Assembly (NCBI GenBank): GCA_902774335.1
Contig: CACYHW010000002.1
Span: 1 to 64,000, forward strand
Length of the DNA: 64,000 nucleotides
Direction of reading: 5' to 3'
DNA from: an uncultured Bacteroidales bacterium
GTDB lineage: Bacteria; Bacteroidota; Bacteroidia; Bacteroidales; Bacteroidaceae
Shown here: piece after piece, positions 9,212 through 17,735 of the stretch
Layout: each line of letters starts with the position of its first letter
How positions within the stretch are numbered: position 1 is the stretch's first letter
Notes under the pieces: generated by a model
Database searches by the model: none
What the model was told of the DNA's origin: nothing
Seen by the model: the letters and a program-made list of their open reading frames with translations, nothing else
Program-made: the position numbers and the translations under genes

Positions 9212-10144
9212 TTATAGTTTTACTGCATCCCAGCCGTAGTCTTTGTAATAATGTACGCTGATGTTATGAAATCTTACATACTCGCCCAGCTGCTCGCGGC
9301 GCACGGCCTCACGCACATCCTGGTTGGAGTGCATGTTCTGATAGACATCGTAGTGGGAGCGGAATATGCGGCGGGCGCTGGCATCATTACCTGCACCGTC
9401 AACGGTCTGCTCGAATGACGTAACACTAAGCTTTCCGTCCTCCTGTTTTACGGTCATAAGACCCGAGTGGTTACCGCCCGATACGGTCATCAGGGTATCA
9501 CCCTCCCGGTTGTACCACCAGATCCAGAAATCGCCCCAGACCCATGCCTGATCAGCGCTTATCTCCTGGGCCGATACAATCATTAGGGTGGGGATGCAGA
9601 GCTCTCCCTGCCTGTACTGAGTACCAATTTCCTTTACCAGATAATCGCTTATGGCATCGCGCAGCGCCTGCTCCCTGCGGTTGTTGGCTATGTAGTTTAT
9701 GCAGTCCTGCTTATGACCGTCAAAGTCACACATCAGCCACACTCCGTTTACTTTCTCCATGTAGAGTTTGTGCTCCTCAATGTCACATTCCGGGTCAAAT
9801 GATCCGTCCTCCCACTTTTGGCGTACACTTACGGTAGCAGTTGCATGAGTTTTATCGGTCTTTTCTACTCCGGTTACCGTGAAATCTGCAATGGTGCCGC
9901 CGTTGCCGGTCACAAAGTAATAGAGCCACTCGTGGTCCATGGCCTCATGCGCCGGCAGCCGGTAGAACATGGTGTCCAGCACGGCATAGAAATGGGCCGT
10001 CATATACTCCTTGGACTTTTCCAGCAACTCATGGTCCGGAATGTACTTGCACAGCTCCTCAGCGCGGCTCATCAGCTGCTTTGTGCTGTCGCCGCATGCT
10101 GTCAGCATTAATGCGGCCGTGAATATGAATAATGCTCTTTTCAT
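9212..10144 (-). CDS. Hypothetical lipoprotein
   Basis: A 310-residue lipoprotein with an SPII signal peptide (lipobox LTAC at about residue 17). The N-terminal third looks helical (AEELCKYIPDHELLEKSKEY). Residues of about 80-150 (TVTGVEKTDKTHATATVSV ... VNGVWLMCDFDGHKQDCINY) resemble the cone-shaped NTF2/DUF3828-like fold in pattern only. The C-terminus has another beta-rich part with WVWGDFWIWWYNREGDTLM. I cannot assign a function. It is followed by addB (22 bp) and preceded, 3 bp away, by the small gene 10148-10456, so those two genes form an operon. Confidence 0.75.
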   Translation of the reverse strand: MKRALFIFTAALMLTACGDSTKQLMSRAEELCKYIPDHELLEKSKEYMTAHFYAVLDTMFYRLPAHEAMDHEWLYYFVTGNGGTIADFTVTGVEKTDKTHATATVSVRQKWEDGSFDPECDIEEHKLYMEKVNGVWLMCDFDGHKQDCINYIANNRREQALRDAISDYLVKEIGTQYRQGELCIPTLMIVSAQEISADQAWVWGDFWIWWYNREGDTLMTVSGGNHSGLMTVKQEDGKLSVTSFEQTVDGAGNDASARRIFRSHYDVYQNMHSNQDVREAVRREQLGEYVRFHNISVHYYKDYGWDAVKL

Positions 10145-10147
10145 CGG

Positions 10148-10456
10148 TTATTCGTAATACTCTATCTTAAGTTCGTCGCTTACCTGGAAATCCTCATGGA
10201 AATCATCCTCATACCTGTACACTATGCGCAGTCCGCGATATACCGCCGGCACCCTGAGAGTCTCCAGCAGATGCCAACGCGGAATCCCAAAGTCATACGA
10301 TGCCCGGTCCAGAATCATGCGGTTGCAGGTAAAGTCAAACTGATAGTACCCACCACCTATGCAATCGTCCTCGGGTTGCAGCAGGTCCTTGTGCTGGCGT
10401 ACCATTCCTAGGCGCAGGACTCCGGCTCGGGTTATTATGAATTTGGGGAGTGACAT
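10148..10456 (-). CDS. Small hypothetical protein
   Basis: A 102-residue soluble protein without signal peptide, unrecognised. It has the pattern MSLPKFIITRAGVLRLGMV, a central QFDFTCNRMILDRASYDFG and an acidic C-terminus. ATG 10456 is the only good start. Its stop lies 3 bp before the following lipoprotein gene, so the two are co-transcribed. It marks the left flank of the AT-rich restriction block. Confidence 0.65.
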   Translation of the reverse strand: MSLPKFIITRAGVLRLGMVRQHKDLLQPEDDCIGGGYYQFDFTCNRMILDRASYDFGIPRWHLLETLRVPAVYRGLRIVYRYEDDFHEDFQVSDELKIEYYE

Positions 10457-10619
10457 TGGGATATCTGTTTATTCAAATTTATTCATTTTGATTGAATGAC
10501 GGATTGGGGTAGCCCCAATTTCTTATATTGTCTAGTAGGCACTAATGGGACAATCCCAGTGTCATGACTTCCTTCAATCGTCAATTTGGATGAATTTGTA
10601 TGAGAGGACAGCTCCCTCA
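10457..10619. other. Structured intergenic gap at the left end of the restriction operon
   Basis: No gene is seen. The gap holds a perfect hairpin at 10503-10519 (ATTGGGG, loop TAG, CCCCAAT), a second at 10546-10558 (TGGGA, loop CAA, TCCCA), and outer AT-rich arms (about 10475-10495 and 10570-10600) that are imperfectly complementary. Together they could end the restriction transcript or mark an integration scar; I cannot decide. Confidence 0.5.
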
Positions 10620-11876
10620 TTAAATCTCTTTGTTTTTATCAAAATTGAATACCATAACCTCTAAAAAAACTTCCTTGTTTTTGTCTTGTGGTAGACTAAA
10701 TATGTAGTTAGTTGAGGTATCGCTATGTGCTTTATTCGGCCTAACATAGTATGGATGAGATACAATATTCTCTTTAATTGAATTAAGCACTTTGGTGAAT
10801 CCCGTTCCATTAACAAATACCATTAGGGCGGTTTTTGAATCTCTCCAAGTAAGATATCTATCAAATAATTGACTGATTGCCTGCTGAAAAAGAGAAGGAC
10901 CATGCCAGAATTTACACTCCGCAATAAAAAGATTTGAACCGTCCGTGGAGTTCTTTAGCAGGATGTCTGTTTTGCCGCAATGGTTGAATGTTTCACCTGT
11001 AGCAGTTATGCCTTTGAAACGTGTTTCTAATAAAGTGACAAACGTGTCTCTAAGTCCTTCTTCATCTTTGCCAAGATAAAGAGATGGCTTTCGTTCCATG
11101 CTGGCTCCTAATGAGTTTATTTCTGAAATGATATTCTCATATGTAGACATATCAAGACTAGGCTCAGGAGAATATAATTTTGCGTTTGGGCAACTGGGTT
11201 TTACTGGTTCCTTTTTCTTGATAACAGGTACTCCATATGTTGATGGGGTGTTTGTAGTTTTATTGACTTTAATCGCTGCAAAAAAATTAGTTTTTTCAAG
11301 ACGTTTCTGTTTTATGCTTAAAAACATCTTCCTAATAAGATTATTGAGTGAATTGTTGTAAGATGCGACACAAGAATTGATGTTATCAATGTTGGTAAAT
11401 GCATGTCTATATGCGTCTTCTTTTTCTCTTTCAAATTCTTTGGGATCTTGGGAGTATATTTTAATTATAAAAGATACTCTTGAAGAGTATTCGTCTAAAG
11501 ATATTTGATAAGTAATTGATGCAAAGGGATTGGGACGTACTTTAAACAATACGCCAGTGCCATTATATGAATATGAGATGCGGATTGAATAACCTTGACG
11601 ATATTTACCATATCTAGCACATAGATAATCATCTCTATACTGAGATAAATCTTCGCGAAATTCAGTTGGAGTGGCAACTTCCTCAGTTTCTTTAATTACC
11701 GTCAAAGGCTCTAATGCATATTTTTCAATAAGGTATGAAATATACTCTTCTTCATTCACATTAAGGATATAATCATCATCACATTTTCCTATTTCAGTTT
11801 CAATTCCTCGAATAATGTTATTGTAAAAATCATCCCAATCACATGAAAAGAAGGAATTAAATGATGTACTATTCAT
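10620..11876 (-). CDS. PD-(D/E)XK nuclease-like protein at the end of the type I restriction operon
   Basis: A 418-residue protein of no family I can name. Residues of about 1-200 are a mixed domain with no known motif. A linker rich in T, P and K follows (KVNKTTNTPSTYGVPVIKKK). The C-terminal half has the features of a restriction-endonuclease fold: LRDTFVTLLETRF, then GKTDILLKN with the metal-binding Asp, then LFIAECKFWHG with E-x-K, and a following helix QQAISQLFDRYLTWRD. It follows hsdR by 17 bp and is the last gene of the operon, which makes an accessory defence nuclease likely. It shares the low GC content of the operon. It could instead be a degraded stand-alone restriction enzyme. Confidence 0.75.
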   Translation of the reverse strand: MNSTSFNSFFSCDWDDFYNNIIRGIETEIGKCDDDYILNVNEEEYISYLIEKYALEPLTVIKETEEVATPTEFREDLSQYRDDYLCARYGKYRQGYSIRISYSYNGTGVLFKVRPNPFASITYQISLDEYSSRVSFIIKIYSQDPKEFEREKEDAYRHAFTNIDNINSCVASYNNSLNNLIRKMFLSIKQKRLEKTNFFAAIKVNKTTNTPSTYGVPVIKKKEPVKPSCPNAKLYSPEPSLDMSTYENIISEINSLGASMERKPSLYLGKDEEGLRDTFVTLLETRFKGITATGETFNHCGKTDILLKNSTDGSNLFIAECKFWHGPSLFQQAISQLFDRYLTWRDSKTALMVFVNGTGFTKVLNSIKENIVSHPYYVRPNKAHSDTSTNYIFSLPQDKNKEVFLEVMVFNFDKNKEI

Positions 11877-11893
11877 AATAACAAGTTTATTAA

Positions 11894-14800
11894 TTATGCG
11901 ACGCCGCCATAATGCCGTTTTACATATCCAAATACAGCATCGCGATATGGGGTGTGGTCATCGCCATAACTTTCAGGCAGTTCTTGCCATAAGGTGTCTC
12001 GTATTGTAATGATGATAGCAGCTTGAGTTTCTTCTTTATCAAAAGGATGATCCATTGCTGCAAGCTTGGCCTTTATCTTTTCAAGAAGATCAACGGCTAC
12101 TTTCTTTATTTTCTTGATATCTTCCTTGCTCAGGTCGTCTTTCATCAGGACATCAAACATTGAGAGCTGCTCATCATTTTCAAAACCTTCACGGAGATAA
12201 CGTTTCTCCTCTTCTGTCAATTCATTTGAAAGCTTCATCAGTTCCTCGAAAGTCTTTTCTATTGTAGCTCGGTTCTGCTCCTTATTGTAATCACGGATAA
12301 TCTCCTGGTACTTCTCATAGAAGTTTATTCGTGAAGGATTTTGTGACATCATTTGAGCTATGCGCTCTTGTAGCAAATCCTGAATGTCTTTCATCACAAG
12401 ATGCTTTTCGCGGCTCCTGGCAAACTCTCGTCTAAGAAGGTCAAAGTTGATGCCGCTTATATCAAACCGGCGTGGTTCAGCAACTGAAATCTGACTTAAG
12501 TCTACTTCAAGATGTTCATTTACTATGTTATTAATGGCCACACTCAGGTCTGTTATGTCAGCATGCTTGCGTTTCTTTTGGAGTTCTTTATATATAGCCT
12601 CAATAGCATCCTTTTGCTGCTTAATCTCTGGGGTAATATCTTCACGATCAAGATATTTCCAAAGCTTAAGAAGTGTGGTGGAGAATGTGCAATAAGTTTT
12701 TCTTATCTCCAGAGTCTCACACATGGCATTTGCCGCTTGTTTTAGCAATGACAGTTTCATGAAGTTAGCGGCATTAATAAGCTCATCTAGTTTGAAGTCA
12801 TGCTCATAGAGGAATGCTTTTGCTGCAACTATGGTTTCTATTACGTGTCTGATTAGCTCTTCCTTGTCAATTGTAGGATCATTGCCGTTTCCATTTCCTC
12901 CGGGATTGGCAGTATAATCAGCAAGTGCTTGACGCAAAGCTTTTACAATACCTATATAATCAATAATTAGACCGTTGGTTTTACCCTCTGATACACGATT
13001 GGCACGGGCTATGGTTTGCATCAAGGTGTGGGCTTTCATAGGCTTGTCTATGTAGAGACAGGATAGAGTCTTTACATCAAAGCCAGTCAGCCACATGGCA
13101 CATACAAACACAACGCGAAGTTTTGAATCAGGATCCTTGAATTGCTTGTCAAGCTCCTCTTTCTCCATGCGTTCACGATGCGTCTTAATATCTAAATCCC
13201 ACTTTTGGAAAGTCTGTATCTCATTCTGCTCTTGTGATACAACAACAGCCATATCTGTTTCCTTCATCCAATCCAGCTTGCGCTGCATTTCCTGGGCTTC
13301 TTGTTGGGATTTACATTTCTCAATTTGCTCCTCAAGCAACTTGATTTCACGTTGCCAGTATTCCTGCACGTAGTTGTACATTCTGACACAAGTTACCTTG
13401 TTAAAACTTACAAACATAGCTTTGCCAGATGTCCACAAATCGCTGTAATGACGCACAAAGTCTTGAGCTACCAAACGTAAGCGTTTCTTGGCCGAAAGCA
13501 AATGGACCTCTTTGCTGAATTCGCGTCCCAGCTTGGCCATCTGTGATGCATCAAGATCACCGGCTGTCTCCAAAGCGGCAGCAATCTCTTCATTTATTTC
13601 AGGATTCTGTAGGTCTTGCAGTTTCTCTCCCCGATTCTCATAGAACAGAGGAACAGTAGCTCTGTCCTCTACGGCACGCTTAAAATCATAGATGCTCACA
13701 TAACCTCCGAATGTGCGGGCTGTGATGTTATCATTTGAGAGTAGGGGCGTTCCGGTAAAACCAATACGGTGAGCGGTAGGCAGCATGTGCATCAGATTGT
13801 CGGCAAAGATGCCGTTCTGAGTGCGGTGTGCCTCATCACTCATAACAATTATATCGTGGTCTGACAGTATTGGCTCAGCTTTAGGATCGTTGAATTTTTG
13901 TATGAGTGAGAATATGAACGACGGGTTTCCTTTCAGTTTTGTTTTAAGGTCCTCACCGCTGCTGGCTATAAACTTTTTGGCCTTAACATTACCCAAAAGC
14001 CCGCAGTTCTCAAACGTATCACTTATTTGCTTGTTCAACTCATCACGGTCAGTCAATACTAGGAATGTAGGTGAACCTTCAAATTTTCGTCTTATCTTTT
14101 GGGCAAGGAACAGCATAGAGTAACTCTTGCCGCTACCTTGTGTATGCCAGAATACTCCCAACTTTCCGTTTAGATACTGGCGGTTCCTGTACATCTCCAC
14201 AGCTTGGTTTACGCCAAGATACTGGTGATTGCGGGCCATAATCTTGACTGTACGGCCACCGCTATGATCGTAAAGTATATAGTTCTCCAGTAAATCCAGG
14301 AAGTTGTCCTTGTTGCAAATGCCCTGCAACATAGTGGGCAGTTCAATATTGCCGGCATCCATCTCTGTAAGACGTTTCCACTCATGGAAGAACTCCCACT
14401 TGCTGTCAATAGTTCCAACGCGTGCCTCCAATCCGTTACTGAACATGATAAAGGCATTGTGATAGAATAATTGCGGAATGGTATCCAGATAATCGCGGTA
14501 GTTCTGGTTAAAAGCATCAACTACTTCAACATCATGGTTTTTGAGTTCCATAAAGAGTAGGGGAATACCATTCACAAATCCTACTATATCTGCTCTGCGA
14601 TGATATAACGGGCCATAAACCCACATCTCCCTTACGCAAAGGAACTCATTATAATTGCGGTCTTCTTGGCTAAAACCTATGACCTTAGCTTTTACCTCCT
14701 CGGTCTCGCCGTTGGGCTTTACGCGTGTTACTGGTATTCCGTCACGAATCAGTTTATACTTATCCTCATTTATCTGCATCAGCGTCTGGCTGCTCATATG

Positions 14801-15043
14801 CTCAGTCATACGCTCTATACATTCTTGCAACTGTTTATCTGTTAGCCAAGGATTAAGGCGTTTCAAAGCGTCGCTCAGATGACGGGTAAGAAGCACCTCA
14901 TGATAGCTTTTACGACCAAGTGTACCATCAACACCTAGTGTTTCTTGATCAAAAGCATAGACGCTCTTCCAGCCCAGTTCATTCTCCATAAACTCGGCTG
15001 TACTCTTCTGTATCAGTTGGTCTTCACTATAGTCCCTTGCCAT
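11894..15043 (-). CDS. hsdR: Type I restriction enzyme, subunit R (HsdR)
   Basis: This 1049-residue subunit provides DNA cleavage and ATP-driven translocation for the type I complex. The N-terminal nuclease domain shows ADIVGFVNGIPLLFMELKN (about residues 155-173), the Asp and E-x-K of the PD-(D/E)XK site. Helicase motifs follow: Walker A HTQGSGKSYSM (about 305), Walker B with SDEAHRTQ (about 405) and FTGTPL, and the second RecA domain with VFVCAMWLTGFD and QTIARANRV. The C-terminal region is helical and would bind the methylase. Length is usual for the family and no lesion is visible. It lies 6 bp after the small gene at 15050-15451. Confidence 0.95.
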   Translation of the reverse strand: MARDYSEDQLIQKSTAEFMENELGWKSVYAFDQETLGVDGTLGRKSYHEVLLTRHLSDALKRLNPWLTDKQLQECIERMTEHMSSQTLMQINEDKYKLIRDGIPVTRVKPNGETEEVKAKVIGFSQEDRNYNEFLCVREMWVYGPLYHRRADIVGFVNGIPLLFMELKNHDVEVVDAFNQNYRDYLDTIPQLFYHNAFIMFSNGLEARVGTIDSKWEFFHEWKRLTEMDAGNIELPTMLQGICNKDNFLDLLENYILYDHSGGRTVKIMARNHQYLGVNQAVEMYRNRQYLNGKLGVFWHTQGSGKSYSMLFLAQKIRRKFEGSPTFLVLTDRDELNKQISDTFENCGLLGNVKAKKFIASSGEDLKTKLKGNPSFIFSLIQKFNDPKAEPILSDHDIIVMSDEAHRTQNGIFADNLMHMLPTAHRIGFTGTPLLSNDNITARTFGGYVSIYDFKRAVEDRATVPLFYENRGEKLQDLQNPEINEEIAAALETAGDLDASQMAKLGREFSKEVHLLSAKKRLRLVAQDFVRHYSDLWTSGKAMFVSFNKVTCVRMYNYVQEYWQREIKLLEEQIEKCKSQQEAQEMQRKLDWMKETDMAVVVSQEQNEIQTFQKWDLDIKTHRERMEKEELDKQFKDPDSKLRVVFVCAMWLTGFDVKTLSCLYIDKPMKAHTLMQTIARANRVSEGKTNGLIIDYIGIVKALRQALADYTANPGGNGNGNDPTIDKEELIRHVIETIVAAKAFLYEHDFKLDELINAANFMKLSLLKQAANAMCETLEIRKTYCTFSTTLLKLWKYLDREDITPEIKQQKDAIEAIYKELQKKRKHADITDLSVAINNIVNEHLEVDLSQISVAEPRRFDISGINFDLLRREFARSREKHLVMKDIQDLLQERIAQMMSQNPSRINFYEKYQEIIRDYNKEQNRATIEKTFEELMKLSNELTEEEKRYLREGFENDEQLSMFDVLMKDDLSKEDIKKIKKVAVDLLEKIKAKLAAMDHPFDKEETQAAIIITIRDTLWQELPESYGDDHTPYRDAVFGYVKRHYGGVA

Positions 15044-15049
15044 AAATTG

Positions 15050-15451
15050 TTATTCTTTCATCTCTTTACGAAGTTCAAAGATATCTTTTTGAAGCGTAAT
15101 GTCGCATTGAATGAGTTGCATTTCTCTGATTTTCATGAAATGGAGATTCATTTTCGCCCTTTTGAGCTCCATGTCAAGATCATACTGCTCGGCTAAAGTT
15201 GCTTTTTTAAGTTTTTGTTCTAGGACTTTTATGTTACCCTCCAGATTTTTAATAACTACCGCGTTATAAAAGGCCTCTATCCTAAAAAGTGAAAGATGCT
15301 CACTGCCTGTAGTGCGACTGTTCTCACGCATCAATTTTGCCAACAGTCTAGTGGATTTGTTGCTTGATCTGATTGATATGAAAGTCAAAACAGCAGAAAC
15401 AATAATACTTGTTATGGCAATGACTATGGTTATAAATTCATACTTATTCAT
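15050..15451 (-). CDS. Small membrane-anchored coiled-coil protein between hsdS and hsdR
   Basis: A 133-residue protein with one N-terminal transmembrane segment (FITIVIAITSIIVSAVLTFI, residues 6-25), a short polar stretch, and then a predicted coiled coil through to the end (NLEGNIKVLEQKLKKATLAE ... LDMELKRAKMNLHFMKIREM ... KDIFELRKEMKE). I know of no restriction subunit like it. Tight spacing (11 bp after hsdS, 6 bp before hsdR) shows it is part of the operon. It may tether or modulate the complex at the membrane, or be an independent defence effector; this is inference from position only. ATG 15451 is the natural start. Confidence 0.75.
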   Translation of the reverse strand: MNKYEFITIVIAITSIIVSAVLTFISIRSSNKSTRLLAKLMRENSRTTGSEHLSLFRIEAFYNAVVIKNLEGNIKVLEQKLKKATLAEQYDLDMELKRAKMNLHFMKIREMQLIQCDITLQKDIFELRKEMKE

Positions 15452-15462
15452 ATTTTGTTCGT

Positions 15463-16614
15463 TTAAACTGTGATTTCTCCACTCATTAGTTTAGGTAGCA
15501 AGCGGTCTCGGGCTTCAGTAAGGAGATGGATTTGATATGATGTTTTTTTAATTTTTTGAAATATCGGATTCGCTATATTTGTAAACGCATCAATAACTTG
15601 CCTAGTAGGGACCAGCACTTCTTTGTTCTTTACGACTATTCCACTTATGTTCTGTTGCCCTGCACCACGGGCTATAGAATTAAATTCATCACGTAGTTCA
15701 AACAACTTCCAATAAAGCCATTGCCATGATACAATCTGCTCATTAGCTATAAGACATAATGCAGCTTGATTACAGCAACATTCAGAAGCAAGGATTCCTA
15801 ATCGTCCCAACGTAGGACTTGCATAAATAGCCATGAGAATAGAATTGACAGGATATATCTTAGTAGAAGAATTTTTCAATCCATCATCAGTTATATATTC
15901 TTCAGTATCAAATATCCATCCATCAAGAAGCTCTTTAGTCTTAATCCACTTAATTGTTCCGTTTTCCCAATAAGATTTATTCCTACGCGATGGTGTGCTT
16001 CCAGAAGATATGTGAGTACATATATCATTAATCGTTTTCTTCTCCCAATCCTCTGGCACGCCATCGACAATCTTTGTGTTTTCGTGGCCGGGGAAGCGGA
16101 GATCAACGAACCATTCTTTATAAAGTCGCTGCGCTGCTTCCTCTAATAGTTTTATCTGCTTCTGATAGTTCTCTATCAAAGTGTCGTAGCGAGAAAGAAT
16201 TGAAACAATGTTTTGCTGAATGAGAATATCTGGCAAAAGACCGTCTATTGATCCAATTAAAGCAGGCGTTACATGCGGAATTGCCGCCCCCTTTTGGGTA
16301 TTATGTAGTTCCCTCTGTTTGCTTTTTAATATATAATAGAGGAACTCAAAATTTACATTATCTTTTGGCTCAATCAGAAAACCATCTGTAACAAATATTG
16401 GTTCATTCCAAAATGAGACATATCCAGCAGATGCGCCACTTCTGGAAATAACAATGGCTTTCCCAGTGTGATTGAACTTATTGATGTAATATGCAGGTTC
16501 CTTCCCACCAAGAATTACTGGGTAAATACCTTCCTTTGCTTCCTTCTTAGTGATGTATTCACCCTTCTTTACTTGAAGAATCTCTTCTAGCTTCACTTTG
16601 TTCCACTCACTCAT
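15463..16614 (-). CDS. hsdS: Type I restriction enzyme, specificity subunit (HsdS)
   Basis: The 383-residue subunit sets the DNA target of the methylase and nuclease. Two target-recognition domains are seen: the first at about residues 1-130 (start WNKVKLEEILQVKKG, then GGKEPAYY), the second at about 185-340 (PEDWEKKTINDIC, then SSGSTPSRRN). Each is followed by a helical spacer (IENYQKQIKLLEEAAQRLYK, and YQIHLLTEARDRLLPKLMSG), the usual conserved regions. It overlaps the DUF1016 gene by four bases (ATGA at 16611-16614). No second hsdS or recombinase that would allow phase switching is present in the window. Confidence 0.93.
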   Translation of the reverse strand: MSEWNKVKLEEILQVKKGEYITKKEAKEGIYPVILGGKEPAYYINKFNHTGKAIVISRSGASAGYVSFWNEPIFVTDGFLIEPKDNVNFEFLYYILKSKQRELHNTQKGAAIPHVTPALIGSIDGLLPDILIQQNIVSILSRYDTLIENYQKQIKLLEEAAQRLYKEWFVDLRFPGHENTKIVDGVPEDWEKKTINDICTHISSGSTPSRRNKSYWENGTIKWIKTKELLDGWIFDTEEYITDDGLKNSSTKIYPVNSILMAIYASPTLGRLGILASECCCNQAALCLIANEQIVSWQWLYWKLFELRDEFNSIARGAGQQNISGIVVKNKEVLVPTRQVIDAFTNIANPIFQKIKKTSYQIHLLTEARDRLLPKLMSGEITV

Positions 16615-17735
16615 GCCTCGTCCTCCTTTTGTTTCTTTCTCAGTTCCAGTTCAGCTACCGTGCGGTCAACCACTTCTTGCAGTTGGTAGGTGGCTACGCC
16701 TAAAGGCTTCTGAATATCCTGTAAAGACCACTCTACAATGGTTTTGTCTGTTGACTTGCATATAATCAGCCCCACAGACGGATTATCGCCATCGCCACGA
16801 AGCAACTTATCTGCAGCAGTGACATAGAAATTAAGTTTGCCTGCAAACTCTGGAATGTACTTAACGGCTTTGAGTTCTATAATGACGTAACGATGTTGTG
16901 GTATGTGATAGAACACCAAATCGGGGAAGAAGGTTTGTCCATCAGGCATCTGCAATTCCATTTGGCGTCCAACATAAGAGAAACCCCGGCCCAACTCTAA
17001 CAAGAATTGTGTGACATTGGAAACGAGCGCTTCTTCCAGATCGTGCTCATCATATTTCTCTTTCATTGAGAGAAAATCAAAATGATAAGGGTCTTTCAGT
17101 ATTTCTTTTGCCAACTGACTCTGAGGCAATGGTAGAGCCTGGCTGAAATTGGTAATAGCAGAGCCTTGTGAAAGAAAGAGTTTTGCTGCGATCCTGTCTT
17201 CCAGCCAACTGCGACTCCATCCTTCTTCTACCACTTTATTTATATAAAACAAGGCTTCGTCGAGAGAGTCGCAATGACTGAAGATTTGGACATGATGAAA
17301 CCATGGGACTTTTCCAAATACTTCAGGCATTTCCAATTGGTCAGCAACTTGCTGACCTTTTTCTGCCATCTCAATTTGGTCAGCAACTTGCTGACTTTTT
17401 GTAACTTTCTCAAAATAAAACGAATACCAACGTTTCATGTACTTGACATTGGTGTCTGAAAAGCCGGTCTCGTTAGGAAATGCCTGGCGCATATCAAGTG
17501 CAAACTGCTTCACAATACCTGCGCCCCAGCGTTCTTCGGCACGCAAGGCCATCAAATCACGACCAATACTCCAATAGAATTGGAGCATATCGGTGTTTAC
17601 ATGAATAGACGCTTTTATCTGGCTTTGGTGAAAACGAGCTTTTACATCAGAAAGCCATTCCACATATTCTTTGTCTGCCAGCATCCCATCGCGGTGTACG
17701 AATGCAGGTTTCATTATGTTATCTTTCTTGCTCAT
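16611..17735 (-). CDS. DUF1016 (YhcG-type) PD-(D/E)XK nuclease-domain protein
   Basis: A member of the DUF1016 family often found inside type I restriction operons; its role there is not settled. The N-terminal domain (VKARFHQSQIKASIHVNTDM, FYWSIGRDL, WGAGIVKQFALDM) and the C-terminal nuclease domain (LPDGQ-like MPDGQTFFPDLVFYH then YVIIELKA) carry the D and E-x-K residues. I start it at ATG 17735 rather than 17750: this ATG overlaps the hsdM stop as ATGA and has GGAGG nine bases upstream, just as hsdS is coupled to this gene. Residues of about 115-140 contain a 13-residue tandem repeat (QQVADQIEM, QQVADQLEM). Confidence 0.88.
   Translation of the reverse strand: MSKKDNIMKPAFVHRDGMLADKEYVEWLSDVKARFHQSQIKASIHVNTDMLQFYWSIGRDLMALRAEERWGAGIVKQFALDMRQAFPNETGFSDTNVKYMKRWYSFYFEKVTKSQQVADQIEMAEKGQQVADQLEMPEVFGKVPWFHHVQIFSHCDSLDEALFYINKVVEEGWSRSWLEDRIAAKLFLSQGSAITNFSQALPLPQSQLAKEILKDPYHFDFLSMKEKYDEHDLEEALVSNVTQFLLELGRGFSYVGRQMELQMPDGQTFFPDLVFYHIPQHRYVIIELKAVKYIPEFAGKLNFYVTAADKLLRGDGDNPSVGLIICKSTDKTIVEWSLQDIQKPLGVATYQLQEVVDRTVAELELRKKQKEDEA
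17340..17395. repeat. Two 17-bp palindromes, 39 bp apart, within the DUF1016 gene
   Basis: GTCAGCAACTTGCTGAC occurs at 17340-17356 and 17379-17395; each is a perfect palindrome around a central C. The 39-bp period equals 13 codons, so copies can be gained or lost without loss of frame. Confidence 0.85.

Noticed and set aside
15463..16614. Phase-variable hsdS by inversion
   Set aside because: Only one hsdS is present; no partner hsdS fragment, inverted repeats or recombinase gene lie nearby.
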